Of a stretch of DNA of 64,000 nt, positions 26,955 through 39,770 are shown piece after piece; position 1 is the stretch's first letter, and each line of letters starts with the position of its first letter. This DNA comes from Polyodon spathula (Eukaryota > Chordata > Actinopteri > Acipenseriformes > Polyodontidae), in contig NC_054559.1 of the NCBI RefSeq assembly GCF_017654505.1, forward strand, positions 15,882,370 to 15,946,369, read 5' to 3'. The translations under genes and the position numbers were made by a program. The notes beneath the pieces are model-generated. The model made no database searches, was not told the DNA's origin, and saw only the letters and a program-made list of their open reading frames with translations.

Positions 26955-27160
26955 TTTGTTATTTGAGCCTTTTTGTATTCAGTTGTGTTTCCTACAGTAT
27001 CTCTGCCCATGCTTCCACGTGTTTAATTTACCTCAGTTTGCCATGTTTTTAAATATGCTTTCCCACCCCTTTGTGGTCTTTACAATGCTTCCCTGGGCTT
27101 TATCAGGCTTCCACTGCTCTTCATCATACCTTGCTCTGCTTTTACTATGGGAAACTACAG
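26955..27160 (+). repeat. CATGCTTTA-rich dispersed element, copy
   Basis: Degenerate tandem phrases such as GCCATGTTTTTAAATATGCTT, TTTACAATGCTTCCCTGGGCTTT and CTCTGCTTTTACTATGGGAAAC. Similar wording recurs at about 6105-6290, 31160-31330, 31878-32030, 46830-47000 and, reversed, 39440-39590. Confidence 0.7.
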
Positions 27161-27220
27161 AAAATCTGCTTGGACTAAGTAATGTCTTACCTCTTATTAG
27201 CAATAAGATGGAGAATAAAG

Positions 27221-27224
<4 letters not shown>

Positions 27225-27314
<90 letters not shown>
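27225..27314. repeat. (AT)n tract
   Basis: About 90 bp of alternating TA, self-complementary and able to extrude a cruciform. One phase slip occurs near 27263. Confidence 0.97.
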
Positions 27315-27315
<1 letters not shown>

Positions 27316-29527
27316 TATATCACTATTATCACTGCCCCCTATAGTATTCAGTTTAGTTGACTAAAAGTGTAACCTGCTCCTTCCTGGTACCTTATCATTT
27401 CCTGTGCAGAATGACACATGATCACATTGGAGAGCACATGATCACATACAGGAAGCGATCAGGTAACAGGAAGCTAAAAAAAAATAAGAGGGGATTGCAT
27501 ATTTTCTATTGTTAGTAAACTAGTAATTGTTTTTAAAGTCTTGGTTATCACTCTGCAGCATAACAAACGCATTTCCTCTCTTACAAAAATCCCTCAGCCG
27601 AATAAACAGAATTGATATAATGTCAGTGCAATTACAACAACTGGCCTCCAGGTGGCGCTATGTGCTGTGCCAACAGCATTTACTGTTGTGTAACATCTAA
27701 CTATAAATAAAGGTATTTACATAATAAGAGTAGTATGTAGCAGTTACAGTAAAGAAATCTCAATGTGAATATCTGTCGTTTTTTAAAGGACTCCCAACCC
27801 GATTGTGTAGTGTGTGTTGAAAGGAGCGGAGGGGAGTCGGGTTATAAATCTCTGATTAACGGCTGTAGATCTTTATGCAGTAGCTGCTCGCAGAAGGCAA
27901 GCCCGGTTCTATTTACTGGAGCAATGTTAGCAGAAACGGATTTGAACCAGCGTTTTAGAGTTAAATAAACTTTTTGTTTTATCATACTGTAGCTGTCAAC
28001 TTGGCAATCAAAGTTATTGGCCTGCGACTGGTGTAAATACAATCCCACTCACAACACTTTCTGCGGTAATGAAGCTGTAAATCAAAATAAAGATCACCAG
28101 TACAGATCCCTTTGAAATGAGGCATCAATGAGAGACAGAGATATTGCTGTGTTGGCTCTGTTTAGTGTTCTGGGTGAAATCAAACCCAGCCACTGAGCTG
28201 AAGGCAGGTGTCATGAGCAAGGCCGTTTCCATCGCGCTGTCCGAGCAAACAGTTAGAAACACGGGCCTCAGGATGGAGCACATCACTCACTTTCTTTATG
28301 AAAATCCGGGTGCCTAAAAAGGAAAGCCCAAAACACTCACCGCGCAATAGCATGAAAACCGAAAGACTGAAACATCCATCTCAGATTTACCTACCAGGAT
28401 GACTTTTATTTCCTCGTTACTACTTGCCCTGTAGTTACAGCTGAATTAAACAGGCTGTTTCAGGTGATATCATGGTGAAACGAGCTGGGACACCATCACA
28501 AATTTGGGGTCAAGCAGTTGTCAAGGCCATACACAGATTAAAGTGGTCCTGTACTGCTTTTGACATGATATGCCCAGCTGGGTGGTTTACACATAACAGA
28601 AGAGCGTGCATTTCACAAACTGCAGGAACCACAGCATTCAAACAGCAACTAAGACTTACGATTGAAAGTAATGATTTCTCTTTGCAATAATGAATTGCTT
28701 TTGAGTTCTCCAGGGCACCGTGCAAAGGGCCTGGTTTCCTGAAGCTCTGTGTTTGATATGCAACTGCACAAATCCTTGCTTAATGAATGCCCAGGTGTTT
28801 CTAAATTATACATTTGTGAAAAGATTATTATTTTTTTAATCCTTCCTTTGTTATTTTCTGACAAAAGCTCCTGGACTGACAGTACCCAAAAGCAATAACC
28901 ATATCAGGTCCCAAAGCAAAATTGGATCAGCGTTCTCAAAATCTGTTTTCATACATAAGTGCATGACAGACAACTCCACTAAAGCCTCACTGGCAAAGAA
29001 ACAGACCATGCTTTCTCTGCTGGGATCATGAGACTCTATGGAACCAGTTTAGTGCAGCTGGATACCAATATTTTTTTTAAAGTACATGTGTTTTGCACAG
29101 CGCTGGACACAGAACAACTCTGACGATATGTGGTAGTGGATCCCCTGTGAATAGAGAAGATGTACCATGAAATTTTAACAATCAGTGTGTTCAAAATCTT
29201 TGCCTTTGGGTACTTACTTTTGAAGCAAAACAAAGCCCACACATTTCAAAAAGGTCTTTTAATGCACAATGCCTGACAGAATGCAGCCTCGTTTTACTTT
29301 AGAAATGGCTAAATGCCTGGGGTGCTGACATTTCACAGACACAAGAGCCTGTGTCTGAATGCAGTGTGTTTAATGTGAGTTTAACAGAAATCTAGTGTGC
29401 AACGATAAAAGGCAAACATGATTCTGAGATATCCTCTGTTTGCATTCCTATAAAAACCAGTATGGGTAATATAAATCAGTTAACCCTATCTCTAATGGAT
29501 GGGTTTTATTAAGAAAAGTGATACCTT

Positions 29528-29653
29528 TCAGTTCAGTCTTTTCAACTCACATTGCAGTGCATTCTGGTACGCGTTAGCTGGCTCAGGTACTTTTCACAGC
29601 AGGACTACATTTACCAGAATGCATTGGGTTGTGAGTTAGAAAAGTCTAAACTG
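29528..29653. repeat. Short inverted-repeat element (126 bp)
   Basis: The left arm (CAGTCTTTTCAACTCAC...GCATTCTGGTA) and right arm (TACCAGAATGCAT...GTGAGTTAGAAAAGTCTAAACTG) are imperfect reverse complements of about 42 bp around a loop of about 40 bp. This is MITE-like in layout. Confidence 0.75.
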
Positions 29654-31159
29654 TCCCAAACTGTCCTAGTGTACATGGAGTCATATGGTAACCCTAACAT
29701 GCATGTTTGCTAAAACTATACTAAGCCTAGACTACAGTGAAGAGCTGCACATGTTGAGGAAGCTTTGTTGACCCCTCGCTCTGCCCCTGTTTCAGTCCCT
29801 CTCTGAACCAGTTTCCAGCTGGGAGACCATCACAATGACTTCCAGCCTGCCTCCTGGGGGTTTGAGACCTATCTCTGGAACCCTCCTGAGCTCTCCGCAC
29901 TGCCGCCTCATTTGTCAAACCTGACCCGAGAAAACGCAGGCCTTTCATCATTCATCTTCCCGTCCTCTAGACCTACTTCTAAAAACGCAGAGGAAGTGGA
30001 ACAAAAAGTAGTTTACAAGCTGCAGCTAGGAAAAGAAGAGAAGAGACACGTGCACAGCTAAATAAGGACTAGAGCATATCAGGGCTGAAGATGCATAGAA
30101 GAAATTACTATAAATGATAAGCTGGTGCTACTGCTGCATTGTCACTTTTAGGAAGAGCAACAAAAACAGGCACAATCTTTTGAAGCATACATATAATTTT
30201 AATTGTACTTGGAATTTATAACCATTAAAATGTTCTCTATTGTACTGTGCTCCCCTTTTACGGACAGCATTGCCAGACACAGGGCCATTCTCTCCTCTTA
30301 CTGGTTATGACTCCTGAGAACCAGTGCCACGTGTTTTGTTGCTTTAAACACAGTGGTGATTTGTATCCACGTTTCGTGGCTCACTAACAGAATACAGTAC
30401 GAGTGCTGTGGAGTGAAATCACGTGGGTGGCAGTCCCCAGCTGAGTAAAATCAACAAGTACAGTGTGCAAGTGGTGAGAATGCTCTAGAACCTCAAAGGA
30501 CTTTACTTGAGACTTTACTGCATCATCAACAAGCACCTTCACTCATCATCCTGCAGTAACTGTTTCAAAGTGGTAATGGATATGTGTTGAACAATTAGGA
30601 GGGGATTACAGCACACTACAGATAAAGATGCAAGGAGAGAAAAAGAGAGACGCTCAATTTAAAATTTCATTGAGCAACTACTGCTTTCAAAAGAGGCCTG
30701 CTTCTTTGCTGTCACATCTACAAACAAGGCGGGCTAAATATTACATAAAAGAAGAAGATTCAATGCTCTACATAATGACGTTAGAAAACTTCAACTAAGA
30801 AATCTTTTCAAACTTTGAACTGGTTTAATAATATATTCACACCTCCTGTTTATCTGTTCTAGGACAGATAAGAGACATGATCAACCACAGGTAGCAAACA
30901 GAAAGGCAGCCTATTAGGATGCAGAGTCCGCAGTACTTTGTGTTTCCATGACAAGACGCAGCCGGACGAGCTCGCAATCTCTATAGCTCAGGACATAGCC
31001 TCCAGGCTTCAGGATTGCGTGCAAGAGAGTCCACGGTAATTGGATCGTTTATTTCGATCTGCTGTGCTGATGAAAACAGAACTCAAATACCGAACATGTG
31101 GAGAAAACAGACCGCAGAAGTGTGGAGACAAAATGACTGGAGACATAGGCCTGGCTTAC

Positions 31160-32035
31160 ACAGTCCCTAAGAAATGTTTATCAAGGAACATTGTGCATTG
31201 TGGAATTTTGCAGTAATCCATGCATTACCACACGTACACTTTACCTTTAACATACTCTGCTGTGTACACCATGCTTTTACTGTGCTTTACTACACTTTTT
31301 CACTTACACGCTCAGTTATTCAGTGCTTCTACAATATATTCCCACCATGGGCACAAATGCTTCAACTGTCTCAGGTCTGAAATGTATAAAAAATCCTTTG
31401 AAAGAAGCAGGAATTTCTTGATATTAGATCTAAACGTGGCCTGGTATTTACAGACTATTGCTTCAGTAAAAATACAAAGGCAGAAAACCAGTATCTTGGA
31501 GTCTTGTACATTTTGATGCTCCATCTAGAAGCGACACCAAGGATAACTTGGTTTGCAGACGAGCGCACTTCACAAAAAAAAAAGAAAAACTGAAAATGCT
31601 TTTTATGATCAAGGCAACACTGTGGTGGGTCATTGCAAGCAATGGAAAAGGAGGTACCTGATGGCCTGTTTAAACACTTGAAAACAGTTGCAGAATAAGA
31701 ATACCTGCCCTATTTAAATCCATCTCCTTACTGTTCCTACACACTGGGATTTCAAGTCAAGACTCAAAAGAGCAGCATGTGGTAACAGATGTCTTCATAG
31801 CTGTTAGAAGTGGCTGTTATTTGAAGCTGATAAATAACCGATAAGTTTTTGGAACAGATGCCCACAAGCAAGTCAAGCCATGCTTTTCCCGTGGTTATAT
31901 GATGCATTTACCACAGTTTTTAATATGCTACACCATACCTCCCTGGGTTTCACAATGCTCACCTCTGCTTTACCATGCTTTCACTGTGCTTTATTACACG
32001 CTGCTGTGCTTTTACTGTGGGGAACTTCTATAAGA
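31160..32035 (+). repeat. Two copies of the CATGCTTTA-rich dispersed element
   Basis: Copy one (31160-31330) has CACCATGCTTTTACTGTGCTTTACTACAC; copy two (31878-32035) has TTTACCATGCTTTCACTGTGCTTTATTACAC and ends TTTTACTGTGGGGAACTTCTATAA. About 550 bp of unique sequence separates them. Confidence 0.7.
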
Positions 32036-33908
32036 ATGTGACCAAGTTTCATCACAATCAGACAACCGGTTCTCTAGATATAGCTTTAAAAGCATGTGGC
32101 CTGCTGTATTATTGTAAAAGTTACTGGAGTTTATAGTTAAAAAAAAAAAAAAAAACACACTGATGCAAAATATCTATCATTAATTCGTGTGACATGGCAT
32201 TTCAAATTGAGACTGCATCGTTACACAATTAAACACGAAAGCAGAACATCAAATGTGATCAAGAAATTGCCTCATTTCAGCTGCCTCTTTAAGTTATAAT
32301 TGACTAAAAGCCTATTCTTAAGAAGCTGTCTTTGTAAAGGAAGATTTAAAGCTAAAACCAATTAGTTGTTTCTCTGTGTTGCTGTCATTCAGATGAGAAG
32401 TGGCCATGGATGTCGTCGCTACGCAGCCAGAACCCAGACGAGGAAAGAGCAGACATCCCCCCTGACCTATCAGCATTACATTACAACTTCTTCTCAAACT
32501 TCATTTACTGTCCAGTTTCAGGTCACAACTTGGCAAAGACACATGGAAAGAGCCTGGAATACCATTAGAGCAGCATTACATCTTTTTAAATGAAATCCAA
32601 GGGTCTTTTTAAATGAAATCCAAGGGTCTTTTTAAATGAAATCAGCTGCTGTGGTATTTCTAACAGTGCAGAGCAACGAGCAGGTGGGCAGACGGAGGCG
32701 CCAAATGACGGGCAGCGAGATTCTCGGACTCCCACCACAGGCCTTAAGGAGAGCTTCCATCAAACTACACCTCCGGCAGAGCGGCCCATCTGAACAGAAC
32801 ACGAAGGCACAGCAAAGCAACCCTAACAACACACTGCGCAGATTGCACCCCCTAGCTGATTCATTCTGTAACTGCAGAACGGTAACCCATCCCAATGCAC
32901 TCTCCTACAACGTGCTTCAGGCTGTACTGATTAAAAGCGGGGTGAATAACTGATGCTAATTCGTTGCCTCATTTTTTTTTATTCTGATTGTTTATTACAT
33001 GCATGCTTAGGCAATGCAATGAATGAGATAGGCAGCATGCTACACGCGGGTCAGCCTTGGCACCTCTCTGTTGGACTCTTTGCTGACTCGCGGTGTTCAT
33101 GAAGGCAATCAACTAATTTCTGTTGAAAACTCAATTCTACATTTCAATAGCATCAGCATTAAGTGAAGTGAAGCAAGAATGAAAACAAACTGCTTTGCCC
33201 TACTGAGCACATTGAGGGAGACTTGGGGTTGAAAGCCATTTAAAGCCTTTCATTTTCTTGCAAATGTGTCCACAGCTATAACCCCACTGCTGGGCACTCA
33301 ACACATTACATCGGTATTCTAGATTAGCACTGGCCACCTTCTGGGCAAACACAGACATGACAGCTGTCATTTGTGACAGAAAACCGTTTACAAATCTGTA
33401 AGCAGTGAGCCCGAGACAGTACTGTGCACATCCTGCTCTTTTCCCTAACCTTGCCAGCTGAGCCAGAGAGATAGGGCCTCTATTCAGGGCCCAGGTTCCT
33501 TTGTAAGAGCTGAATCTTGAGACTGTCAGCCTCCCTCTAAACTCGGCTTCAACAGAGGCACTGTGGCAAGCGAGCGAGAGAGCACTGGCTTAACCAGGTC
33601 CCACAAGATCCAATCTCGTCATTATCCCTCACGCTGGAAAAACAATGCGTGCATCCCTTTACGCTCAGGCCAATGCTAAACCCTTTCCCACGGGATCGCA
33701 ATGGCAAATTCTCTCCTACGATCCTGCCAAAGCATATCAGCTCCAGTCTAGGAATCAGCCCTCTCCTTCGCCCATAGCAGTTTGCTTGAACTTAATTATA
33801 GAGCGCTTTTCAGAATTTCAAAAAAAGGGGGATGGCAAACAAATCAAATTCCAGGTGCTTTGTAAACAGGTTCTGTACATGAGCACACACAGGAACCAGA
33901 CTGCTAGA

Positions 33909-34066
33909 GGGTAGACACGAACACGCACATGCAAACACACACACGCACCCACATGCAAACACACACACACACACACATGCACATGCAAATGCACACACCC
34001 GCATACGCACATGCTTGCGCACATGCACACAGACGCACACACACACGCACACGCACAAGCACACGC
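33909..34066. repeat. Degenerate CA microsatellite (ACACGCACATGCA variants)
   Basis: About 160 bp of CA dinucleotides with regular GC/TG substitutions (CACATGCA, CACGCA). Cys/Val-rich minus-strand frames are artefacts. Confidence 0.95.
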
Positions 34067-34213
34067 AGTGAGAAGGAGAAAGGTTAGGACACAGTAGACA
34101 GCAGCATACTCAGCTTTGTCTTGAAAACGTATAGAAAGCAATGCATGGGTTGGAAGCTCTGCATGCAGGAGTTGCCTTTTATTAGATACTCTGCAGCTAA
34201 AATAAAAATAAAT

Positions 34214-34609
34214 AACAGTAATGCATAAATTAATATTAAATAGATATGCAATTGCATATTAAATTAATGTTAAATTAATATTTAATAGATATGCAATTGC
34301 ATATTAAATTAATGCTAAATTAATATTTAATAGATATGCAATTGCAATTGAAAATGTAATTGCATATCACATCCATTTATACTACGTTTTGTTACCCTTG
34401 AAAATATGTAATAATTTCCCATTGTTTACATGTGTTTAATTGAAAATACAGTTAATATGACTTAAGTGTTAATGGAAAGTAACAAGGAATAATTGAACAT
34501 AAATGTACTATCAATTGCATATCTATTAAATATTAATTTAACATTAATTTAATATGCAATTGCATATCTATTTAATATTAATTTATGCCATGCAATATAA
34601 AGCGTTACC
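34214..34609. mobile_element. AT-rich inverted-repeat element (MITE-like), copy 1
   Basis: The element is flanked by AAATAAC on both sides (34210-34216 and 34611-34617), a candidate 7-bp target duplication. Its ends (AGTAATGC... and ...GCGTTACCG) are near inverted repeats. A long internal arm carrying AAATAGATATGCAATTGCAT is repeated in inverted orientation. The unique core contains ACCCTTGAAAATATGTAATA and GTGTTAATGGAAAGTAACAA. There is no coding capacity, so it would be non-autonomous. Confidence 0.85.
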
Positions 34610-37600
34610 GAAATAACAACCTTCTTACACTCCAAAAGGCAAATTTCTGATTTGTACTATTTTTAGCCTGTCAATGAAGCTTTGGTAGCTTCACAGCTGA
34701 ACTAGATCAAAATAAACGGATAAGACTGAACACAGAATGAATCATATCGGCACAGCGCCTACGCGCTTTTTAAAAGCAGGCTGCAATCAAAATGCCAAAC
34801 CTGCTTTTCATAACAGTGGGGAGCTCTTTCCTCAAACCCCTCATTAACCTGGAGCTCAGTGTCTTTCTGCAAAGAACCACACAACCCGGTAAACACACAC
34901 TGCATTCACTGTCCTCAGAGGCATTACAGCTGGAAAGGAAAATAAAAGCTTCTGTTCTGCAAAATGCCCAGATTAAGCCAGGTGCCCCTGTCACTGCTGA
35001 TCTCAACAGTGTGTGAAAGAGATTCCAGTTTCCACACATGCTTGGCTTGTCATCACCAGGTGGAAATGGAACAGCGGGCTCTAGGGACTGTTTCAAGGAA
35101 TGTTTTTGTTAAGGACTGTTTAGATAAATTAAACCAAAAGTCTTTTTTTTAAACTGCTTTAGAGTTAGAGAAGGTTTAGCAGTTTTTTTATTTTAAAATA
35201 TACATTTTCCAAAGCACTGTTTAACCTAAGAATAAGGCCTGTTGTGGGGTGATACAGTGCCACTAAAGAGATGCTAATGACACACAATTCTCTAACGGCT
35301 TTTAAACATTACCCATGGGGAGCAATTCATTTCAGTTTCTGCAGCATTGGAACGGTTACATATGAATGATGGAGAGCCAAGATGTATCTGAAACTGTACT
35401 ACATAGTGAAGCGTGTACTTTATATGAAGAGAGCAGCAGTAAGCGTGTTACTCAAAAACAGCACACGAACCGCAGGCAGAAAGAGGGTCATGCATCTTCT
35501 TTTCCCCAGGAGAGTCATCACCCTTCTGTGCCTCATTTTTAGAACATCGTTGTCCTTTCGGATCTATTATTTTGTACTTCCATTTCTTGATTCCCACGTT
35601 GTTGCCAGCTCATCTCAGATACAGTGATGCATTAACGGTGCATCGTTGACTCTGGAGACATAAAGATGAAGCACACTGGACTAGGAAACGGCTATGAATC
35701 AGGGAGATGGTAATGAAGCCCTACTGAAATAAATCCATCTCTGGGATAACCAGCACACATGCATCAAGCACACAGTGCTCGGCATGGCGTGTGGGCGTAA
35801 ATAGTATGTGCTGGGGGCACATCAAACACAGACTCTCTGACACCTGTCAAGGGCACCCTGGCTCAACAGCCAAGTTTCTTTTGCAACAATGGTCAAGTTT
35901 CACGAGCCCCCCAGTATAGAAACAAAGGTTGTTTTTTTTTAGTTTGTTTTTTTTTCAGAATATTATCTACTTGTAAATAGAAGATATGCTTAGATTTAAG
36001 GTTGGAAAAGAAAAAAATTAACCATGCTACATATAAAGAAAGACAGGGCACTGTGATATTGCACATGCCTTGGTCCATTAAAAACATGGAGGTATACCCA
36101 GTCTCTTTCACCAGAACGTGCTCTTGGTGAACCTGGTATTATCCACCAAGGCTTTTCCTGCATTTCGCTGTAGAGGATTCTTTGACACTAGCATTACCTC
36201 ACAGATGGAGCTAAGAGACAGTGCTAACAGCTTGCTTAATTATATATGCGACCTGCGTTCACATATAGTTTTGTCAAATTTTCAGTCCTTCCCTTTAGAG
36301 GGTTTGAATCGTTTTTTTTTTTTTTTTAATTAGGTGTGTATGTTCAGAATAATAACAAACTCACTCTAGCTACAGAACAGCGTGCGATCATCACGCAATG
36401 AAATTGTCACTGAAGTAAACGGCAATCTTGTTGCAGTGCCCATTGATGGTGCATTACTTAGGTACCCGGTGGATTCTTAGTGCAACTAAGTGTCTGATTT
36501 TTTTTTTTTTAAATAGATCACAAAAGCTTTGGCAGCGATGTGCAATGGGTCACCTACACCAAGGATCGGGACTTTTTGCATTACAATCCTGCTGCGTTCT
36601 GCAGAAATGATCAGGCTCCTGTGAGCAGCACTGTCTCTGAGGCTCTGAAATACTCCTTCATCTACATTCTCCCACGTTCCAAAACAACTTGACAGGGAGA
36701 TGAAGCTTCAAGCAGGGCTCTGGCAAGCGGGTAGCAAAGGAGCACATCACAATGTTTGCTGAAATACAAACAGACCTGCTTTGTTTTCAGAGTCCTTTCA
36801 AGAGGAAAATTAAAATCACTCTGCTTTGCCAAACCTTATGGTACTGCTCAATTCAAATATCTGTAAATCCCATCTCCTTTCTGTATTGTAGTCTCTTTCT
36901 GAATTCACTGTGTTTGTTAATGAGTTTCAGGGATAATTGGATAGCTTTTTACACTTGCACACATTCTACAATTACTCCAAAATACACGCAAACAAACTTG
37001 ATAACTCATTTGAAAAAGGAAGCCGATGTTAATGACAGATATAAAAGCCTTGCTTATGCCTGTGCTGTTTACAGCACGTGAGCCTGTTTATTCTGCTTCC
37101 TTACTTGTTTAAGCAGCTCAGCTATAGAGGTTCTCATTTTAAAACATGTTGTAATTCAACAAGGAAGCAATTGCATCCCAATGGCACGGATTTATGAACT
37201 AGTAGCTAACTGATCTTAGAATTGTGGATCAATTTGGGTTTTAAAGGATCCCAGTGATTCTGCCTCAACAACATGACCAGGTAACCCATTCCATCCCCTC
37301 TGCACTCTGTGTGCAGCACCAGTGAGCTGTCATATCAGGACCACTCATACACTGTCTGTTCCAGATCCATTATGTTGCCACTGCTGGTAATGTGTTAAGC
37401 GAGGGCTTTGTTAGGCCCCTCTATAACCCTTAAGTACGGAGCCATAGATAAGAGACCAAGTGGAAAGGGATTAGGGAGCAAATGGGAGGCAGGAGCGTGC
37501 CACCCTCCTTCTAACCTGTCCTGCAGTGTAAAGAGCTGCTGTATTACAGGAAGCTCTGTATTGTTTTAAGCACACAGGTGCTGCCTGCTACCTCCCTCAG

Positions 37601-38144
37601 ACCCCAGGCAGGGGGAGTAACAGATGAGCAGCTGAGACTTGGCCAAGGAAGGGTTACCATGGACACTCCTGGGAGAGACTCTGGTGCAGCACGAAGACAC
37701 CAGCCTGCCATCTTGTCAGGGGAATGTGTTCTCTAGAATCCAGTGCTGCTGGATGACGGGTGTGTGTTTGTTTTGCTTCAGGGAGTGGCCTGCCTGATGT
37801 CAGAGATCTGAAGCCCAAGCTCCTCTGAATGAGGTTATCGTTGCGCAGATGGTTTTCTGTTCTGCCGTGGGAGCAACTGTTTAATTGTGAGCCATCTTTC
37901 ACCAAGACGTTGCTATATAACCTAAAATAAAAGGGAACCCTACTTTATAGAATGTGATTAATTTACTTTCACATCTTGGCATTGCCCCTTTACATTCAAT
38001 GAGTCTTTTAACTGTCTTGGTTATATATATACATGTGTTTGTATTCCTATACTTGTGGAGACTTCTCACTGACTCTCACTAAATTTTTATTTACTATTTC
38101 TAAGTCTCAAATTTTGTCCCCACATTGATAGTAATACCTGACCA

Positions 38145-38145
38145 C

Positions 38146-38182
<37 letters not shown>
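38145..38182. repeat. (CA)n microsatellite
   Basis: About 19 nearly pure CA units, followed by AAAAAAA. Confidence 0.95.
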
Positions 38183-38186
<4 letters not shown>

Positions 38187-38544
38187 AACACCATACACAT
38201 TTCCTTAAATACATTGTAATCACCTTCATTTCCTTCTCAATCTGGCCAGTCACATTTTAGGCATCAGACTTCAAGCTTGCTGTAATGGTCTGACATTAGA
38301 ATAAGGTTGCATATTAATACAACGGAACGAGAAGATGAAATTCTGCACTCACGGTGAACAGACTGAAGATGTGGAAAGCAACTTCATCTTGAAAAAACAC
38401 TCCTCTACAGTGAATGGATGAGTTTCATTGCTAGGGTGCATTGCTTCAGCAATTGAGTTGCACAGCTGAGAGGTGCTTGGAGAACCTTTCCTACTTGCAG
38501 CACAGACCCTTTGCAAATCAAAGCCAGTGTTTTCTGTCCCTTAC

Positions 38545-38964
38545 CTTGTCTGCCATGATCATGGAGGACCCTCCATGGATTCCCAGGATGGGTATGAAAG
38601 TCTGGGACGAAATAAAATCCAAAATCTGAGCAACCGCTTCCTGGTCTGTGTCGTCCCCAAAAACCACCCCATGGATTTTGGTTCCAGACATCAGGTCACA
38701 GATGTGAGTTATGATGCTTTTCGGGTCGGTCTGGTTGACCAGGACAGTGACCACATTGACATCAAGGGTCACCTCGGGGACCATGTCCTTCTCCCACAGG
38801 CCCCGGATGTCCCTCTCTATGATGTAGTGGTTCCGCCCTAAAATAACAGCAATGTTCAGGACGGGGTAGGACTTCTCCGCTCCGCGAGCCGGGCTGTACT
38901 GGGCCAGAAGAGCTGGAAGCGCCAAAAGCAGCAAGCCGAAATTCCCCATGTTGGTCAGCTTCAT
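38545..38964 (-). CDS. GRIN2A: GRIN2A coding exon 1: GluN2A signal peptide and start of amino-terminal domain (partial gene)
   Basis: This exon begins the GluN2A subunit of the NMDA-type glutamate receptor, a ligand-gated cation channel of the postsynaptic membrane. On the minus strand an acceptor (TTGTGCTTGCAG) ends at 38968, and the donor after 38545 reads GTAAGG. The reading frame runs to ...MIMADK in phase 0. Two in-frame ATGs occur, at 38964 (MKLTN) and 38949 (MGNFG). The second has A at -3 and G at +4 and aligns with the mammalian GluN2A start, so it may be the real one. A hydrophobic signal peptide ([12 protein letters not shown]) is followed by the ATD. The family blocks [25 protein letters not shown] and PILGIHGG are present, including one N-glycosylation sequon (NQT). 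Zinc-site residues equivalent to mammalian H44, D102 and H128 are kept; H42 is replaced by Arg. GRIN2B is less likely because GluN2B, as I recall it, lacks the H44 equivalent. Confidence 0.95.
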
Positions 38965-39157
38965 CCCCTGCAAGCACAAGATAACACAAAACAAGGTTAG
39001 CACCATGCATCTCAATTCAAACACAGCATGTGTTACAACCATTGCTCTCGGAATGAACACAAGTTGCCATAGTGTTCTAGAAGGGAGAATATTAGGTTGA
39101 AAACTCCGAGAGATGTTCTGGGGCAGATCCAGCAGAACAATCCCATGAGATTAATAT

Positions 39158-39211
<54 letters not shown>
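39158..39211. repeat. (TA)n microsatellite
   Basis: About 27 TA units, ending in AGATATATTC. Confidence 0.95.
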
Positions 39212-39213
<2 letters not shown>

Positions 39214-39668
39214 TATATTCAATTCAGAGATATTTTATCAGCAGGACTACAGTAGAAGTATTACTAAGGCAATTACACAATAAATACTAATAAAAATAAA
39301 TAAATAAAAACATCAGATCAAATGACTACAAATTAAAAAGATACAAAAAATATTTCAATAAAACAGACACATAGAAAGATACTCATTTGCACATGCATGA
39401 TAGAAGGGAGTTTGTGTAAGGTTTTACTGGTCACGTCTCAGGTCTGGTATATTCTCTCTTACCACAGTAAAAAGCACGGCAAAGTAAAATAAATAATAAT
39501 TAATATATTAATAAACATGGTGAAGCAGAGTGAAGCATGGGAAAAGCATCATAAATATTGTGCAAAAACACCGTGGTACATTTTTATGAGGATTACTTTC
39601 ATGCGAGTGGACGCTCCTATGTTGTGAGTGGACAACAACAGGGACACTATATAGGAACTAACAGTTCC

Positions 39669-39770
39669 CAAGCTGTGTGGTCTAGTGGTTAAAGCAAAGG
39701 ACTTGTAACCAGGAGGTCCCCGGTTCAAATCCCAGTTCACTGACTTGACTGTGTGAGCAACGTCTTTCGG
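39669..39770 (+). mobile_element. tRNA-derived SINE head
   Basis: GTGTGGTCTAGTGGTTAAAG (A box) and CCGGTTCAAATCCCAG (B box) match the reversed SINE at 3060-3325 almost word for word (GAGGTCCCCGGTTCAAATCC). The copy is truncated after the head. Confidence 0.8.

Larger units (their letters stand above)
9867..38544 (-). other. GRIN2A: GRIN2A 28.7-kb intron between coding exons 1 and 2
   Basis: Canonical GT/AG ends in phase 0. It holds most of the tandem arrays in the window (35-, 54-, 16- and 40-bp units, two GA arrays, AT and CA tracts), a LINE C-terminus (25681-26110), SINE pieces and one inverted-repeat element (34214-34609). Long open frames inside the arrays are repeat artefacts. I see no nested gene. 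Confidence 0.85.

Noticed and set aside
4145..38967. GRIN2B as the identity of the minus-strand gene
   Set aside because: The H44-equivalent zinc residue, the NVTW and LSFTE wording and the ATF7IP2 neighbour fit GRIN2A better.
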